Assembly: GCA_921293015.1 (NCBI GenBank)
Contig: OV121094.1
Coordinates: forward strand, 4,640,764 to 4,704,763
DNA from: Phorcus lineatus
Taxonomy: Eukaryota; Mollusca; Gastropoda; Trochida; Trochidae
Direction of reading: 5' to 3'
Length of the DNA: 64,000 bases
The position numbers and the translations under genes are program-made. This document shows positions 12,510 through 24,785 of this stretch, piece after piece; the first letter of the stretch is position 1; the number at the start of each line of letters is the position of its first letter. A model generated the notes under the pieces. That model saw only the letters and a list, made by a program, of their open reading frames with translations. It did not search any database and was not told the DNA's origin.

Positions 12510-13424
12510 TTTTATTGTTGGCAAAGCTTTGTTGTCTAGTAAATAGGTTTGTAATAAATCTTTCATTTCTGTCAAAGCTGTGAAACAAGCCTCATGAAGT
12601 CTACTAAACATCTATGTATATTTCCTTCATAAAGTTAAAACTTATTTAGTCTTACAGCAACCTGTTTTCAACTTATAAAAGTGTTTCAGTTCTCTTAGTT
12701 TTAGGGGGAAAAAATCAGAAATTGAGTATGAATTTAAGTTTGAAAATTGCTGATAATATCTAAAACATTTGAAGTTATACTTTGTTTTTTGAAAAATTTA
12801 TTCCTTAAGACCTGATTGTTTTACAAAATATTAGATATTATTGTCCAAGAAATGGGAATTTGGTGGTCATTATTCAAATCTGAACTTGTTTCTGCGGGTT
12901 GGAATTTAAGGTATGTATATTATAAAAAAGAGTATTAAACTACATACACACCATGCTTACAAAAACCTTCAAAACATATATGAACAAGTACCCAAGATCA
13001 TTTCACTTTCATCCAATGTCTTACGTTTTGACATGTCAATGTTTTATAATTTGTGACAAAGAATAGGAAATTGTTTTTACATCTTGAAATTTATTCTTGA
13101 ACAAAATAATATCAATAAGTTTAATTAGATTCTTTATAAATATGTCTAAGAGTTGATTTTGTACACATAAGTAATGTCGATGGTGTGTATGGATGTATTG
13201 AATTATTTCTCTCTTATTCAAATGTATTTAGCAGATTGCCATGTATAGCTGATATTATACTTATTTTTGTAAAAATTAAATTTGGGTAAACCTATCTAAT
13301 CTTATTTAATTTCTAGGCTGCAAGAAAATTCCATAAATCCTAAAGCTCTTTCAGGGTCTTTATCTAGGAATCTTTATCACTGCACATTAGCTGTGACAGC
13401 ACAGATCTGTGACGACAGGCCTAT

Positions 13425-13655
13425 AGTACATTATAATGTTGATAGACATGAATTGATATCTTAAAGAGGAGAAGTAACGCATGAATTTGATTATTACAAA
13501 TTAGTAGCTGTATTCGCCTTACTTATATGAATCAATAGAGCCAAAAAATGAGAAAATATACGCTTTAATTCGACTACTAGGAGATCTTTTATACCCCTGT
13601 TTTGGATAGCATTAAAGTACATTATAATGTTGATAGACATGAATTGATATCTTAA
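13425..13655. repeat. 40 bp direct repeat flanking 151 bp
   Basis: A 40 bp string starting AGTACATTATAATGTTGATA and ending GATATCTTAA occurs at 13425-13464 and 13616-13655 without a difference. It may be a long target duplication around a small insertion, or a simple duplication. Confidence 0.85.
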
Positions 13656-14357
13656 CATTGACATAATATTTGCTCTGTGAGTCACTGCAAGCACTGTGAA
13701 TGTCAATGGAAAGATTTTGTAAATTTGTAAATTTGATTTGAACATATTATTGGGCTACAGAATTTAAAATATATGGTTTGAAATAGTAGCTTGTTTAATA
13801 TATTTTAATTGTATATATATGACATGAATAATATAACAATGAAATAAAATGTACATGGTGTTCATCTTTGATTTCTTTTAAATTAAAGAGTGTGAATATT
13901 CAGTCTTCTTTTTTTACCCTTATATCTACCAATTTTGATCAACAAATCATGAGATGAATAACAAAATCTCCCTGGCGATCTCCTGAATTTCTTAATTTCA
14001 ACACATGACAACTAATATGGCAACTTCTTTATTAAAATGTTTTGAGAAAATTCCTAAAGCATCAAGAAGAGAAAAAAGAAAAGGAAAAACACTTTGCCAT
14101 ATTAATGAAAAATTTACGTTAGAAAAGAAAATAAATTCAGGTAAATAAAAACAACAGGCCTACATAAAAAAGTTTGTTAGTTCTATTTGAATCCAAGGTT
14201 AAAAAATCCATGCATCAAGTACTATTTTTACCCCAATTATGTATTTGAAGATGAAATTTTACTTTTACATCTTATTTGAATTAGTCTTTAATAGCTTCTA
14301 TTCAGAGAGACGAGCAGATTTTATTGATCCGGAAACAAGCTCTTTGATCCCTAATAC

Positions 14358-14540
14358 CCCCCCCCTTCCTTCCTCCCCCTCGATAATCTTTCCCCTTCCT
14401 CCCTACTGGTTTTAATGTGCAAGAGTCATTTATCAACATGCCACATCAGCCAAGCACTGTGGCTAATATATTCCTCCCTCGTTCCACTTCCCCCCTCCAT
14501 CCTCCCACTTCCCCCCTCCCTCGTCCTCCTTCCCCCCTCT
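14358..14540. repeat. Polypyrimidine low-complexity tract
   Basis: Runs of C with TTCC and CTCC blocks alternate with mixed sequence. It is strand-asymmetric (almost no purines on the plus strand in two blocks). Confidence 0.8.
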
Positions 14541-15292
14541 TGATCAAATAACACCATTTAAGTGTGAAATATTTATAAATAACCCTTAAAACATAAATTG
14601 TTGTTTATCTTCCAACTATCACATTATTTGTTCACTTGTAAATATTTGTATATTTCATTTATACATATTTGTATATATATGTTTTTTATTTATTTATAAT
14701 ATTATGAATATATTCTGAATTTCATGCTCATTTAAATGTTACAAATTCCTTAACGGGCAATAATGAATTATCTAATGTTGTCTTATGTTATCTTATCTTA
14801 GTGTACTCCCCACATGAACAGTTTGGAAAACGTATGATAGTATAACAAGGTAAAGTTATCTCAGCTCACTAACAGGGGATCAAGGGATTGTCCATTAATG
14901 CCCAAATTAAGAACTTTTCAGAGTTAGATTCTAAATATTTAAACAAATTATGTTATCCAAATATTTTAAAGTTTATAGTTTTTCCTCTGCATCGCACGGA
15001 AAAAAACACATTTGGGTACAAGAGAAATGGCGGGACTCAAACCCTTTGAATGAAACTGCAGTGGTTAATCATGAGTTATCAGAAGGGACATTAAGCTTTA
15101 CACAAATTCAAAAGAACTTTAGGCACAGTTACAATCAGCTCAAGTATCATTTAGCCCTAAATTTCATAAACTACAAACTGAATGACTATCTGGAATTTGC
15201 TCATAAGAGCTGAAGTTTCAGCTAGGGCCCTAAAATGTCATAAACTAGTACTTCAGAGGATCAGGTAAGAAATTTCAACCCAAACAAACATT
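14541..15292. other. AT-rich DNA, nothing recognised
   Basis: An 87-codon plus frame at 14950-15213 has no recognisable motif and AT-driven composition. I do not call it a gene. Confidence 0.4.
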
Positions 15293-15343
15293 CCCCCCCC
15301 CCCCCCCCTTCACATTCAAACTTTAAACCCCCCCCCCCCCCCC
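15293..15343. repeat. Two 16 bp poly-C runs
   Basis: Sixteen C at 15293-15308 and sixteen C at 15328-15343, 19 bp apart. These could form C-rich or, on the other strand, G-rich structures. Confidence 0.9.
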
Positions 15344-15819
15344 TTTACTGGTGTATTCAGTTTTTAATTGAACATGAGAATCACAAAGCTACCAGTATGC
15401 ACTTAGAAGCTTAGAAACTCTTTATAGGCCATTCATTGTGTTACATTGGGGAATGTTGGCCTTTGCAGCTCAAGGGTTATGTACAACACAATAATATAAA
15501 CAGGTAACAGGTTTTGTTGGAGAGACACTGGATAAACTTGTGACTCAATCTAATCATTGCAACCTTGAATGGATAGTTTGACATGAAATATAGAATATAG
15601 ATAATAACAGTAACTTTTTTGACTACAGAAACACAATGTCATCAACATTGAATCAACATATAAAATTTATATTCAAATCATGAAAAACATAAATAAAAAT
15701 TATTTTTAAAAATATATATTCATAATGAATAAATGAATCAAATAAATCCAACTAATAATGTGTACAATTAAAAAAAAGCATCTTAATAATTTGGAAAAAA
15801 TAACATTACAAATAGTTTA

Positions 15820-15866
15820 CGTCATGTAGTTTAAGCAATATTCGTCATGTAGTTTAAGCAATATTC
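15820..15866. repeat. Two-copy 23 bp tandem repeat
   Basis: CGTCATGTAGTTTAAGCAAT plus ATT is repeated back to back. Confidence 0.9.
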
Positions 15867-16496
15867 GGATACAAGAATGTAATTAAGCATCCTGTCTGAA
15901 GAAAGAGTGGAAGAGTCAGCTATATACTTCTTACCCTAAGACAAGATGATAACTAAATGATGATATCAAAATCTTTCAGCATAAAATGATATACATGAGA
16001 ATAGAACAAAATTAATCAATTCCTAACAAAGTAAAGAAGACAAGATAATTCTTAATAATATCTTAGACAAGAAATGGTATCAATGATTCAATCCATGTTA
16101 TCTCCGTTCTGCATGTGACATATTCCCAGATCCCTGACTTATCACTTAGCTTATATATATGCAAAGATGTGCAAGCCCTCACAATATTCATTCTTAAATG
16201 CCAAATTAAAAAAATCAATAGTTTAATGAAAATTTTAAAGAAGTTAGTAGTCTATCAGTCACTTTAACTACTTATACTTGGTGAGGGAGGCAGTCAGTGG
16301 AAAGTGGTGAGAGGAGCGATCTCGTTTCCATTACCTTCTGTATGCAAAAGGAAAATCCAACTTGGAATAGGCCTTGTAAATAGAGCATCCACTTATCAGG
16401 CCAATTACACTATCACTAAATCTAAAAACAACAGAAATTAACCCCAGGAATGCCAAGAGACTACCTTTGACCCTGCAAGTTAGTGTGGAGGGTTTG

Positions 16497-16595
16497 GGGC
16501 ATCTTGGCAATATATGATCTCTTGGAAAAAATGTGATACCTTTGATATCTTGGCAATATATGATATCTTGGCAAAATGTGATATCCTGGCAAATA
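16497..16595. repeat. Degenerate short tandem repeat
   Basis: ATCTTGGCAATATATGAT and related ATATCTTGGCAAAATGTGAT units occur four to five times with variation. Confidence 0.7.
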
Positions 16596-18228
16596 ACTTA
16601 TAATCACTCATACCTCAATAAGGTGTCATAAACATTCAGGATGGATGTAAACTGTCATTAATTCAATATTGGAACTCTTTGAACATGAATTATTAACAAT
16701 AGGCTCTCAGAAAGACTTTATAGCCTTTTTAACATTGTGAGGAGGTATGTGAGTCACTCTGTGTTCACCAATGACCCATGACAAAGTCTGGGCTGTTGCT
16801 TAAGAAAAGGATTGCAAACCTGGCGTAATAGAGACAGTATTTGTCAAGTGTATCAAGTCATGTGATATCCTAACAAGGTTCTTATCATTGCATGTTTCCT
16901 CAAATCTTGACACAGGGTCAATATAGCAACACAGAGTGTGTATAAAATATAATAGAATATGACAAATGTTTTTCGATGCTGTAATATTATCAAGAAGTAC
17001 AAACTGTTGCTGAGTATTACCACTTCATGTTAATTGGTCCAGTATAGTGACATCAAAAAGTGACATTTAAGTCATCATTTATTTTCATCAAATATAGACT
17101 TGTAAGTGAAAATAAATTATGATCTTATCATCATCATTGAATAAATAGGACAGAGGAAGATGATGACTATGTTAATAACCACCCAACAATTGTCATTACA
17201 TTCAACAAATTAAACACTGCGTGGAGAGAGTGATTGTCTATCTGCAACAAATATTCTGATAAATGCACTGATAGAAGTTTTCTTTTTTTTGTCAAATAAC
17301 ATTTCATTCATAAATGTTAATATATATGTTAAAAACTAACTTGAATTAAACTTAATTTTTTGAACTCTTAGTTAATGATTCATTCACATATGATACAATT
17401 ACTTCTTCAAAAGTTAATAGTCAATTAGTAACCTTATTAAATGATTTACTAAGCTTACAAAATAAATTAAGAGTCCCTAAATGAAATGGAAAGATTCTTT
17501 CAGCTTACTAAACAGCACAGACAGCGGTGACTACTGAAGTTAACATTATGCTATCTCAACGAGATTTACCCAGGTCTACAGGAACTCTCGTTTGACCCTA
17601 GAATCAAAATCAACATCTGCGTCCTTGTTTAAAAAATCAGGATTAACGTTTTGATTCACATGGCCACGTGTCACACCCTTGAACATTTAATTTGACCTTG
17701 AAACACATTTGCGGAAAAAATGATGAACTACAATTTTAGTATCTCGAATCTATACCATATCATTAACAATCATGATGCTTTCAAATGGTATGCCGTTTAT
17801 AGCAATCAACTGTACAGTGTGATTATTGTGTAACTTTCTTCATATCAACCAGATCCCAGATCGCACAGTAACGCAGCCGGCCCACTCCCTTGTCGGTCAC
17901 TACAATTTAAAGCCTTGTAATATACAAGGAGATATTTATATATTTAACCAAATATGCTTTTCAAATAAAATTTGGACTTTACAAGTCGGACAAAGTCAAC
18001 ATGCCTTTCTCCAATTGACAAATAATCGAAACAGCGAGTGGCAACCTGTGAACGGATAAATAATATCAGAACTCACCATGGGCTATAGGCCTACCGGCAC
18101 TTTCATTCATTCGCTAGCTCACGCCCATTCTTACCGGTCACAATCGTGACATAACAGAACATTCACAAAAGGCAGCGTCTTTCAAAACGTGTAATCCGAA
18201 AGATGGTTAATTAGGAGATAAATCTTAC

Positions 18229-18264
18229 CGTTATGTCTGGATCGCTCCCTGTCACATCGGTCAT
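18229..18264 (-). CDS. Candidate first coding exon of an unidentified minus-strand gene
   Basis: A minus-strand ATG opens 12 codons (MTDVTGSDPDIT) and ends at a consensus donor, ACG|GTAAGA. The surrounding 400 bp have more CpG than the neighbourhood, and a TATA-containing start lies about 340 bp away on the other strand, so the area could be a divergent promoter. No convincing second exon was found at lower coordinates. The product is unknown. Confidence 0.3.
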
Positions 18265-18602
18265 TAAGCCGCAAACTAAATAGGATGTAACCATCGAACG
18301 ACGCGAGCACATATGATTTAAACGACGCAGTACGTTCATGCGCCTTTGCATCGCTTAAATAGCGGTCAGGAGCTATTTTAAAACAGGGGTTTCCCCAAAT
18401 GTTCTATGTATAGACGTACGTGTTACATAACCATGTAATACGTATTCACAAATGCCGTTTCAATGCAATATCATTGCAGTGGTTTATCTGAGGGTGGGAC
18501 GGTAAGTTTAGTGGTTTAATACCTAAAGTTTCTGGTAACACAGGGCTTCTGATAATCTGAGACTGTCAGTCATGTCTCAGACATAAACATAGGCTCCGCC
18601 CC

Positions 18603-18711
18603 TATATAAAAGTCGTACCGCCTCATAGCCCGGCCTTCCTTCTTTCTGGATCCTCTTCTTGCTCGAAATGATTATATTACACATCCCCTGTTTTGCCTAA
18701 CTGAGGAAATG
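18603..18711 (+). promoter_or_regulatory. Candidate TATA/TOP-type promoter and first exon ending ATG|GTAAGG
   Basis: TATATAAAAG at 18603-18612 is followed 31 bp later by a pyrimidine-rich start (CCTTCCTTCTTTCTGG from 18634), the arrangement of a TATA box and a 5' terminal oligopyrimidine tract. The putative exon ends GAGGAAATG|GTAAGG at 18711. A leader exon ending at the start codon is common in ribosomal-protein and translation-factor genes. Against this, an upstream ATG at 18667 opens a 10-codon frame, and no second exon was identified before the retroelement at 19.2 kb. The gene, if real, is unidentified. Confidence 0.4.
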
Positions 18712-19169
18712 GTAAGGAAGTCGGTCATTGTTGACATGTCATGAATAGATCTATCAAATAGGTTACACCTGTTTAGGTATATATATAATTTTACTTTTCC
18801 TCAGTACTTACATCAACTTTCGATAACTATTTATACTAGACAGCTTGTATAGATGTTCACATATATGAACGATAAAACATGACCCGCGGGTATTATCAAA
18901 AATAATCCGATGCACACGGGAAATGCCCACATGGATGAGGGCCTACTTTTTATATAATGCGCAATGCCATGTTTTACCTAACTTATAAACCGACGCAAAC
19001 AGCGAAAAGTAGTTTTAATAAGTGATTAACTTGGGTATGATTTAGCTTTAGGTAGGGACGGGTAGTTTTTGAGTTAGGAGGGCAGTTAGCGATTTATGAT
19101 TTATGTATATGTTAACTGTGAATAAGAATTCACTTACGTTAATTGATTTGACACAAAAATCATGCCTTC

Positions 19170-19830
19170 TTTATAAAAAGGCCTGAAATTAAATTGAATT
19201 TAACTATGCTTCTGTGGTCTTGTCGTCAAACTACAGCATGGAGGTGTATAAGTACCTATACAACTTTTAAAAAGCACTATCAACGTGAAAAATATGTTAA
19301 CATGAACTTGTCAAGGAAGCAACGCGGCGCTCTCGCTAAATTCAGATGTGGTGTCGCCCCTTTAAGAATAGAGTCTGGTAGATACGAGCGCTCAGTGTGG
19401 AAAATAGGTTATGTCCAGGTTGTATTGAGGATGAAGCACATGTTTTACTTTCTTGTCCCTTATACTCTACTATACAAAAGGAGCTCTTGCAACGATCTAT
19501 CTTAAAATGGCCATATTTTAATTTGTTGACAGTTTTACAGCAGCTTGTCCATATTTTTACATGTGATGATTTTACCTATTGTCTTACCAAAATCTATTGT
19601 AATATTTTAGAGCACTGGCGTTATTCCCTGTACAAATAACTGTGTTATATATTCATGAAATTTTATACATGTTTATATGTTAGTTTATTGCACCGTCTTT
19701 CATAAATCGCTTGGCGATTGGTCGTGTATGTTATAGTTTCATATTTATGTACATGGTGTATCGTTTTTATACGAGTGTATCGTTTTTATACAAGTGAGAT
19801 GTAAATAAAATTATCTGTCTGTCTGTCTGT
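19170..19830 (+). pseudogene. 3' end of a non-LTR retrotransposon with (TCTG)n tail
   Basis: Two overlapping frames at 19194-19505 and 19397-19639 together carry the C-terminal block of a non-LTR ORF2. The first has RGALAKFRCGVAPLRIESGR. After a one-base shift the second has the Cys/His motif ENRLCPGCIEDEAHVLLSCP. The 3' UTR ends in TAAATAAAATTATCTGTCTG, a microsatellite tail of the kind these elements use at target-primed insertion. It is strongly 5'-truncated and frameshifted. Confidence 0.8.
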
Positions 19831-20667
19831 CATAAGTAAACAACTTCGTGTCGACATATTGTCTAAACATTTGCAACCTAGTATAAGAATGTTAAACAAC
19901 CGGTAACATCGACTTTATCACTTCTCGACTTTCGTTCAAAGACTTTTCAACAAAATAAGAACGGGGCTTGTTTTTTTGTTAATTGGTCAAATAAACACGA
20001 AAAACCCACCTGGGCTAAGGGCCATAAAATTCCCGCGGGTGTGACGCAGCAGACTGTACAGAGAGGCGCATCATTATTTCAACTGAAATACCGCCTTAAA
20101 TAATTGTTTAATTACCATTGATGTGGATACCTTTTATACACCAAAAGCTTGAATTTATTTGAGTATACAATGTAATTGAAACAGTTTTTTCAAAAAATAA
20201 TTAAATACTTTCAATAATGTTTTCTATGAACTCCCTTGCGTCAGTGACCTTACATAAGTGAAGCAGCGCTTATAATCAGCCAAGCTAAGAGCCTGTTACA
20301 TGGAATCTAAATCTGTTGTTTTGCTTATTCTATTTTTGCCTAATTGAAATTTTCGATGGAATTAGAAATTGAAACTTCGACCGAAATACGTGAACATATG
20401 ACCAATGCGTGTGGTCAAAGAAGCCCCTCAGTATGCCACAGTTGCAAAATGATCAGCTGAGTTGGGGTCACAGCTCCTTGGACGATGACCCAAGGTATAA
20501 GGAAAGTGAAATATACATGAATCATAACAGAGAATATAACCAGTGTACACATCACACGAGTAACACGTAAACAACTAAATTTCAAAATGTGAATTGGAAG
20601 ATGTTTATCATCGTAGATTACATTTACAAAATTAACCATGTACAACTCAATCTGATACTTAATTAAT

Positions 20668-20959
20668 GGAGCACAGTGGTGTAGTGGTAAGCTTGCTTGC
20701 CTCTCACGCCAGAGACCCGTGTTCGAATCCCGGAAAAAATTGTGACTTGGGTCCCTTCCTGAGTTGTGTCCAAGTGCAAGGCACTTCATCCACATTGCTC
20801 TCAGTCAACCTAGCTGTATAAATGGGTACCTGAATAAGGGAACTACGGAAGCGCTTAGTAGCTGCTGTAGTACAATTCCTTCAGGGTAATAATGTACCGC
20901 CAGTGAGCAGTGCCTCGCACTGGATATTAGGCGTTAAAATGTATATTATTATTTAATAT
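20668..20959 (+). mobile_element. tRNA-derived SINE (family B) with 9 bp target duplication
   Basis: The head has a tRNA-like A box (GTGGTGTAGTGGTAAGC) and B box (GTGTTCGAATCCCGG). The body includes GGGTACCTGAATAAGGGA and ends in an AT-rich tail after TTAGGCGTTAAAATG. TTAATTAAT occurs at 20659-20667 and 20960-20968 as target duplication. It differs from family A in body sequence. Confidence 0.88.
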
Positions 20960-21494
20960 TTAATTAATCTAAATCACTTGGTCATTAAAATGTCGGTGAA
21001 GTGGTAGCTCACTGGACGAACATCAGCAGTTCACGGCTTCATTCCCTTGTTACGACTTATACATTTGTAAATGTCGCCTGCTAGAAATACAAGTTATTTT
21101 ACGAAACATCTTCAGTATGAGAGACAAAATTTTAAAACATTGAAATTATATACTGGTGGGTAAGTTAGTTGAACGTCTGTATACATTACACTTACAAGCT
21201 AAACATTTGCATTGCTATAAAACTTTGACATTGTATAGTCTTTACACCATCGTACATTGTGGTAGTATAGCTAATAATCCGATGGGTGACACTTACGAAT
21301 ATCCTTGCAAAGATGTAATGGTGTAAATGTTATAAAACTACTTATGAAGCTCGCTGAAACATACTAGTATGAGTCTGTTTGTCAACTCGAAACATGAAAT
21401 TAATCTTTTTGTGTAGACAACGGAAACCGTGATCTTACTATTGCCCATTAGGTTATTGCAAATGGAGTATTCCACCATTTAATACCAAGCATTT

Positions 21495-21696
21495 CAGTAG
21501 AGAACTATTGCACACGCAGTAAGGTTGGAGTGCAATGCTACCCTGAATTTTAGAGGAGAACGACCTACTAGTTCCAGCTAATAATTGCAGGTTTCACCAC
21601 AATGCATAGCCATGATTGTGTTGCAGGCTTTCTCCCTGTATTAATACTAGCAGCCGTGATATAAGTGAAATAAACTTGAAAGCAGTGCTAAACCCC
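21495..21696 (+). mobile_element. SINE family A, old 5'-truncated copy
   Basis: The body matches the copies at 10951 and 38819 (CACACGCAGTAAGG, CAGGTTTCACC, AGCAGCCGTGATATAAGTG, CTTGAAAGCAGTGCTAAA). The tRNA head is missing and more substitutions are present, so it is older. Confidence 0.85.
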
Positions 21697-21923
21697 ATAA
21701 AACCTTGCCTCACAAACTATTTCCTCTTACCTTCGGGTCCACTTTTATATGTGAACGGCTGCCAGAGTCTTTTATTTCTAATAGTAAATGTGAAATATAG
21801 TTACCATTTACTATTCATACATTTCAAACATATCACCTAAAAGCTAATGATAAACTTTTTAAATGTACATAATCCCATGTGTCATTATGTCTATTTTATT
21901 TGCAATTCTTTCATATACTTGTA

Positions 21924-23994
21924 TGATTGTTACTTTTCAGATTTTTTTGGGTAGCAAGGTATTATCTTATCTAAACTGTTACTTTTCAGATTCTGTATTC
22001 ATTTTGGTAACAAAGCATTATCTCATCTGTTATTTTACAGATTCTGTATTCATTTTGGTAACAAAGCATTATCTCATCTAAACTGTTACTTTACAGATTC
22101 TGTATTCATTTTGGTAACAAAGCATTATCTCATCTAAACTGTTACTTTTCAGATTCTGTATTCATTTTGGTAACAAAGTGTCAACTAATCTAAACTGTTA
22201 CTTTTCAGATTCCGTATTCATTTTGGTAACAAAGTGTCAACTAATCTAAACTGTTACTGTTCAGATTCTATATTCATTTTGGTAACAAAGTGTTATCTTA
22301 TCTAAACTGTTACTTTTCAGATTCTGTATTCATTTTGGTAACAAAGTGTCACCTTATCTAAACTGTTACTTTTCAGATTCTGTATCATTTTGGTAACAAA
22401 GTGTTATCTTATCTAAACTGTTACATTTCAGATTCTGTATTCATTTTGGTAACAAAGTGTTATCTTATCTAAACTGTTACTTTTCAGATTCTGTATTTAT
22501 TTTGGTAACAAAGTGTTATCTTATCTAAACTGTTACTTTTCAGATTCTGTATTCATTTTGGTAACAAAGTGTCACCTTATCTAAACTGTTACTTTTCAGA
22601 TTCTGTATTCATTTTGGTAACAAAGTGTCACCTTATCTAAACTGTTACTTTTCAGATTCTGTATTCATTTTGGTAACAAAGTGTTATCTTATATAAACTG
22701 TTACTTATCAGATTCTGTATTCATTTTGGTAACAAAGTGTCACCTTATCTAAACTGTTACTTTTCAGATTCTGTATTCATTTTGGTAACAAAGTGTCACC
22801 TTATCTAAACTGTTACTTTTCAGATTCTGTATTCATTTTGGTAACAAAGTGTTATCTCATCTAAACTGTTACTTATCAGATTCTGTATTCATTTTGGTAA
22901 CAAAGTGTCACCTTATCTAAACTGTTACTTTTCAGATTCTGTATTCATTTTGGAAACAAAGTGTTATCTTATATAAACTGTTACTTTTCAGATTCTGTAT
23001 TCATTTTGGAAACAAAGTGTTATCTTATCTAAACTGTTAATTTTCAGTATCTGTATTCGTTTTGGTATCATAATATTATCTTATCCAAACAGTTGCTTTT
23101 CAGATTCCGTATTCATTTTGGTAACAAAGTGTTATCTTATCTAAACTGTTACTTTTCAGATTCTGTATCATTTTGGTAACAAAGTGTTATCTTATCTAAA
23201 CTGTTACATTTCAGATTCTGTATTCATTTTAGTAACAAAGTGTTATCTTATCTAAACTGTTACTTTTCAGATTCTGTATTCATTTTGGTAACAAAGTGTT
23301 ATCTTATCTAAACTGTTACTTTTCAGATTCTGTATTCATTTTGGTAACAAAGTGTTATCTTATCTAAACTGTTACTTTTCAGATTCTGTATTCATTTTGG
23401 TAACAAAGTGTTATCTTATCTAAACTGTTACTTTTAAGATTCTGTATTCATTTTGGTAACAAAGTGTTATCTTATCTAAACTGTTACTTTTCAGATTCTG
23501 TATTCATTTTGGTAACAAAGTGTCACCTTATCTAAACTGTTACTTTTCAGATTCTGTATTCATTTTGGTAATAAAGTGTTATCTTATCTAAAATGTTACT
23601 TTTCAGATTCTGTATTCATTTTGGTAACAAAATGTCACCTTATCTAAACTGTTACTTTTCAGATTCTGTATTCATTTTGGTAACAAAGTGTCACCTTATC
23701 TAAACTGTTACTTTTCAGATTCTGTATTCATTTTGGTAACAAAGCATTATCTCATCTAAACTGTTACTTTTCAGATTCTGTATTCATTTTGGTAACAAAG
23801 TGTTATCTTATATAGCTGTTACTTATCAGATCCTGTATTCATTTTGGTAACAAAGTGTTATCTTATATAAACTGTTACTTATCAGATCATGTATTCAATT
23901 TGGTAACAAAGTGTTATCTTATCTAAACTTAACTTTCAGATTCTGTATTCATTTTGGTAACAAAGTGTCACCTTATCTAAACTGTTACTTTTCA
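21924..23994. repeat. 56 bp minisatellite, about 37 units
   Basis: The unit is exactly 56 bp in most copies, for example from ACTGTTAC at 22082 to ACTGTTAC at 22138. Variation is concentrated in the string after AACAAAG (TGTTATCTTATC, TGTCACCTTATC, CATTATCTCATC, TGTCAACTAATC). Reading plus, each unit has CTAAAC, TTACTTTTCAG, a 17 nt AT-rich core, then GGTAACAAAG, an order like branch point, acceptor, mini-exon and donor. A rare linked pair (GTATCATTTTGG then GTTACATTTCAG) occurs at 22381 and 23164, 783 bp apart, which equals 14 units minus one base and indicates a block duplication. Confidence 0.97.
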
Positions 23995-24528
23995 GTACCA
24001 GTCAGTTCTTCATGATTAGATTGTTGAACATTGTTAACATTTGACCAAGTGATAACAACAGTTGACAGAGTCTCTTTTACGAAGATAGCTTCTTTTCCAT
24101 TCACATACAGTATGCAACATCATGGCGTCAGATGTATACATAATCACTAAAAATCATAATAAAGATTTTTTTTATCAATGTTGACATCGTTTATTCCATG
24201 AAAAAACATGTTTTACAGGGATTAAAATTTTTGTTGTGTACAAAGTTGGTCAAACTAGCCAAAATCAATCTTCAATCTAAACTTACATAAAAATAATTGT
24301 ATATTCAATCTCATTAAAATTGGTTCTAATTTATGCTTGAGTACATTGTAGTACATAGCATAATTTGATCTCATTTTAAAGAGATTGTTGTACATTTAAG
24401 AATAACTTAAGTTAAGAAAGCCATTATTGTAAGTATTTATTTGCCATTTTAAATTGTTTGTAACATAAATAACAACAATATTTTTCCCATTAACCCATTT
24501 AACTTGGTTCTCACTAGATAAACTATAA

Positions 24529-24581
24529 ATCTTATTTAAAATCAATCTTATTTAAAATCAATCTTATTTAAAATCAATCTT
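24529..24581. repeat. 16 bp tandem repeat, just over three copies
   Basis: ATCTTATTTAAAATCA is repeated in tandem, with a partial fourth copy. Confidence 0.9.
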
Positions 24582-24721
24582 TATTAATTTAGAAAATAAT
24601 TCTTATAATTTTAGACAGTCATGTAATATAATGATAAATGATTGATCTAAATTCATTTGAATTAAATATAAAATCCATTTTATTAGTGAAGTTAAATAAC
24701 ATTGTGATCAGATTAATGACA

Positions 24722-24738
24722 GTGATGATGATGACAAC

Positions 24739-24784
<46 letters not shown>
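24722..24784. repeat. (GAT)n trinucleotide microsatellite
   Basis: About 20 near-perfect GAT/ATG units with one interruption (GACAAC). The open frames across it are artefacts of the repeat. Confidence 0.95.

Positions 24785-24785
<1 letters not shown>

Larger units (their letters stand above)
11279..14357. other. AT-rich stretch without a secure gene
   Basis: Only one possible exon (12395-12509) and one 40 bp direct repeat are noted here; both are listed separately. Confidence 0.4.
15344..18228. other. AT-rich stretch with small tandem repeats
   Basis: Apart from two short tandem repeats (15820-15866 and 16497-16595), I see no supported gene. A tentative minus-strand exon at 16270-16340 was rejected. 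Confidence 0.4.

Noticed and set aside
16270..16340. Possible minus-strand exon after TTTTGCATACAG, phase-compatible with the exon at 18229
   Set aside because: Only about 20 codons to a stop and no recognisable motif; the join is easily met by chance.
20999..21062. tRNA-like string with an A-box-like TGGTAGCTCACTGG
   Set aside because: The B box is too degenerate and no fold or body was recognisable.
21863..22081. Open frame running into the minisatellite
   Set aside because: The 56 bp unit is not a multiple of three and the frame closes within a few units; it is compositional.
21924..23994. CRISPR-like array reading of the regular repeats
   Set aside because: There are no unique spacers; the whole 56 bp unit repeats, and the genome is eukaryotic.
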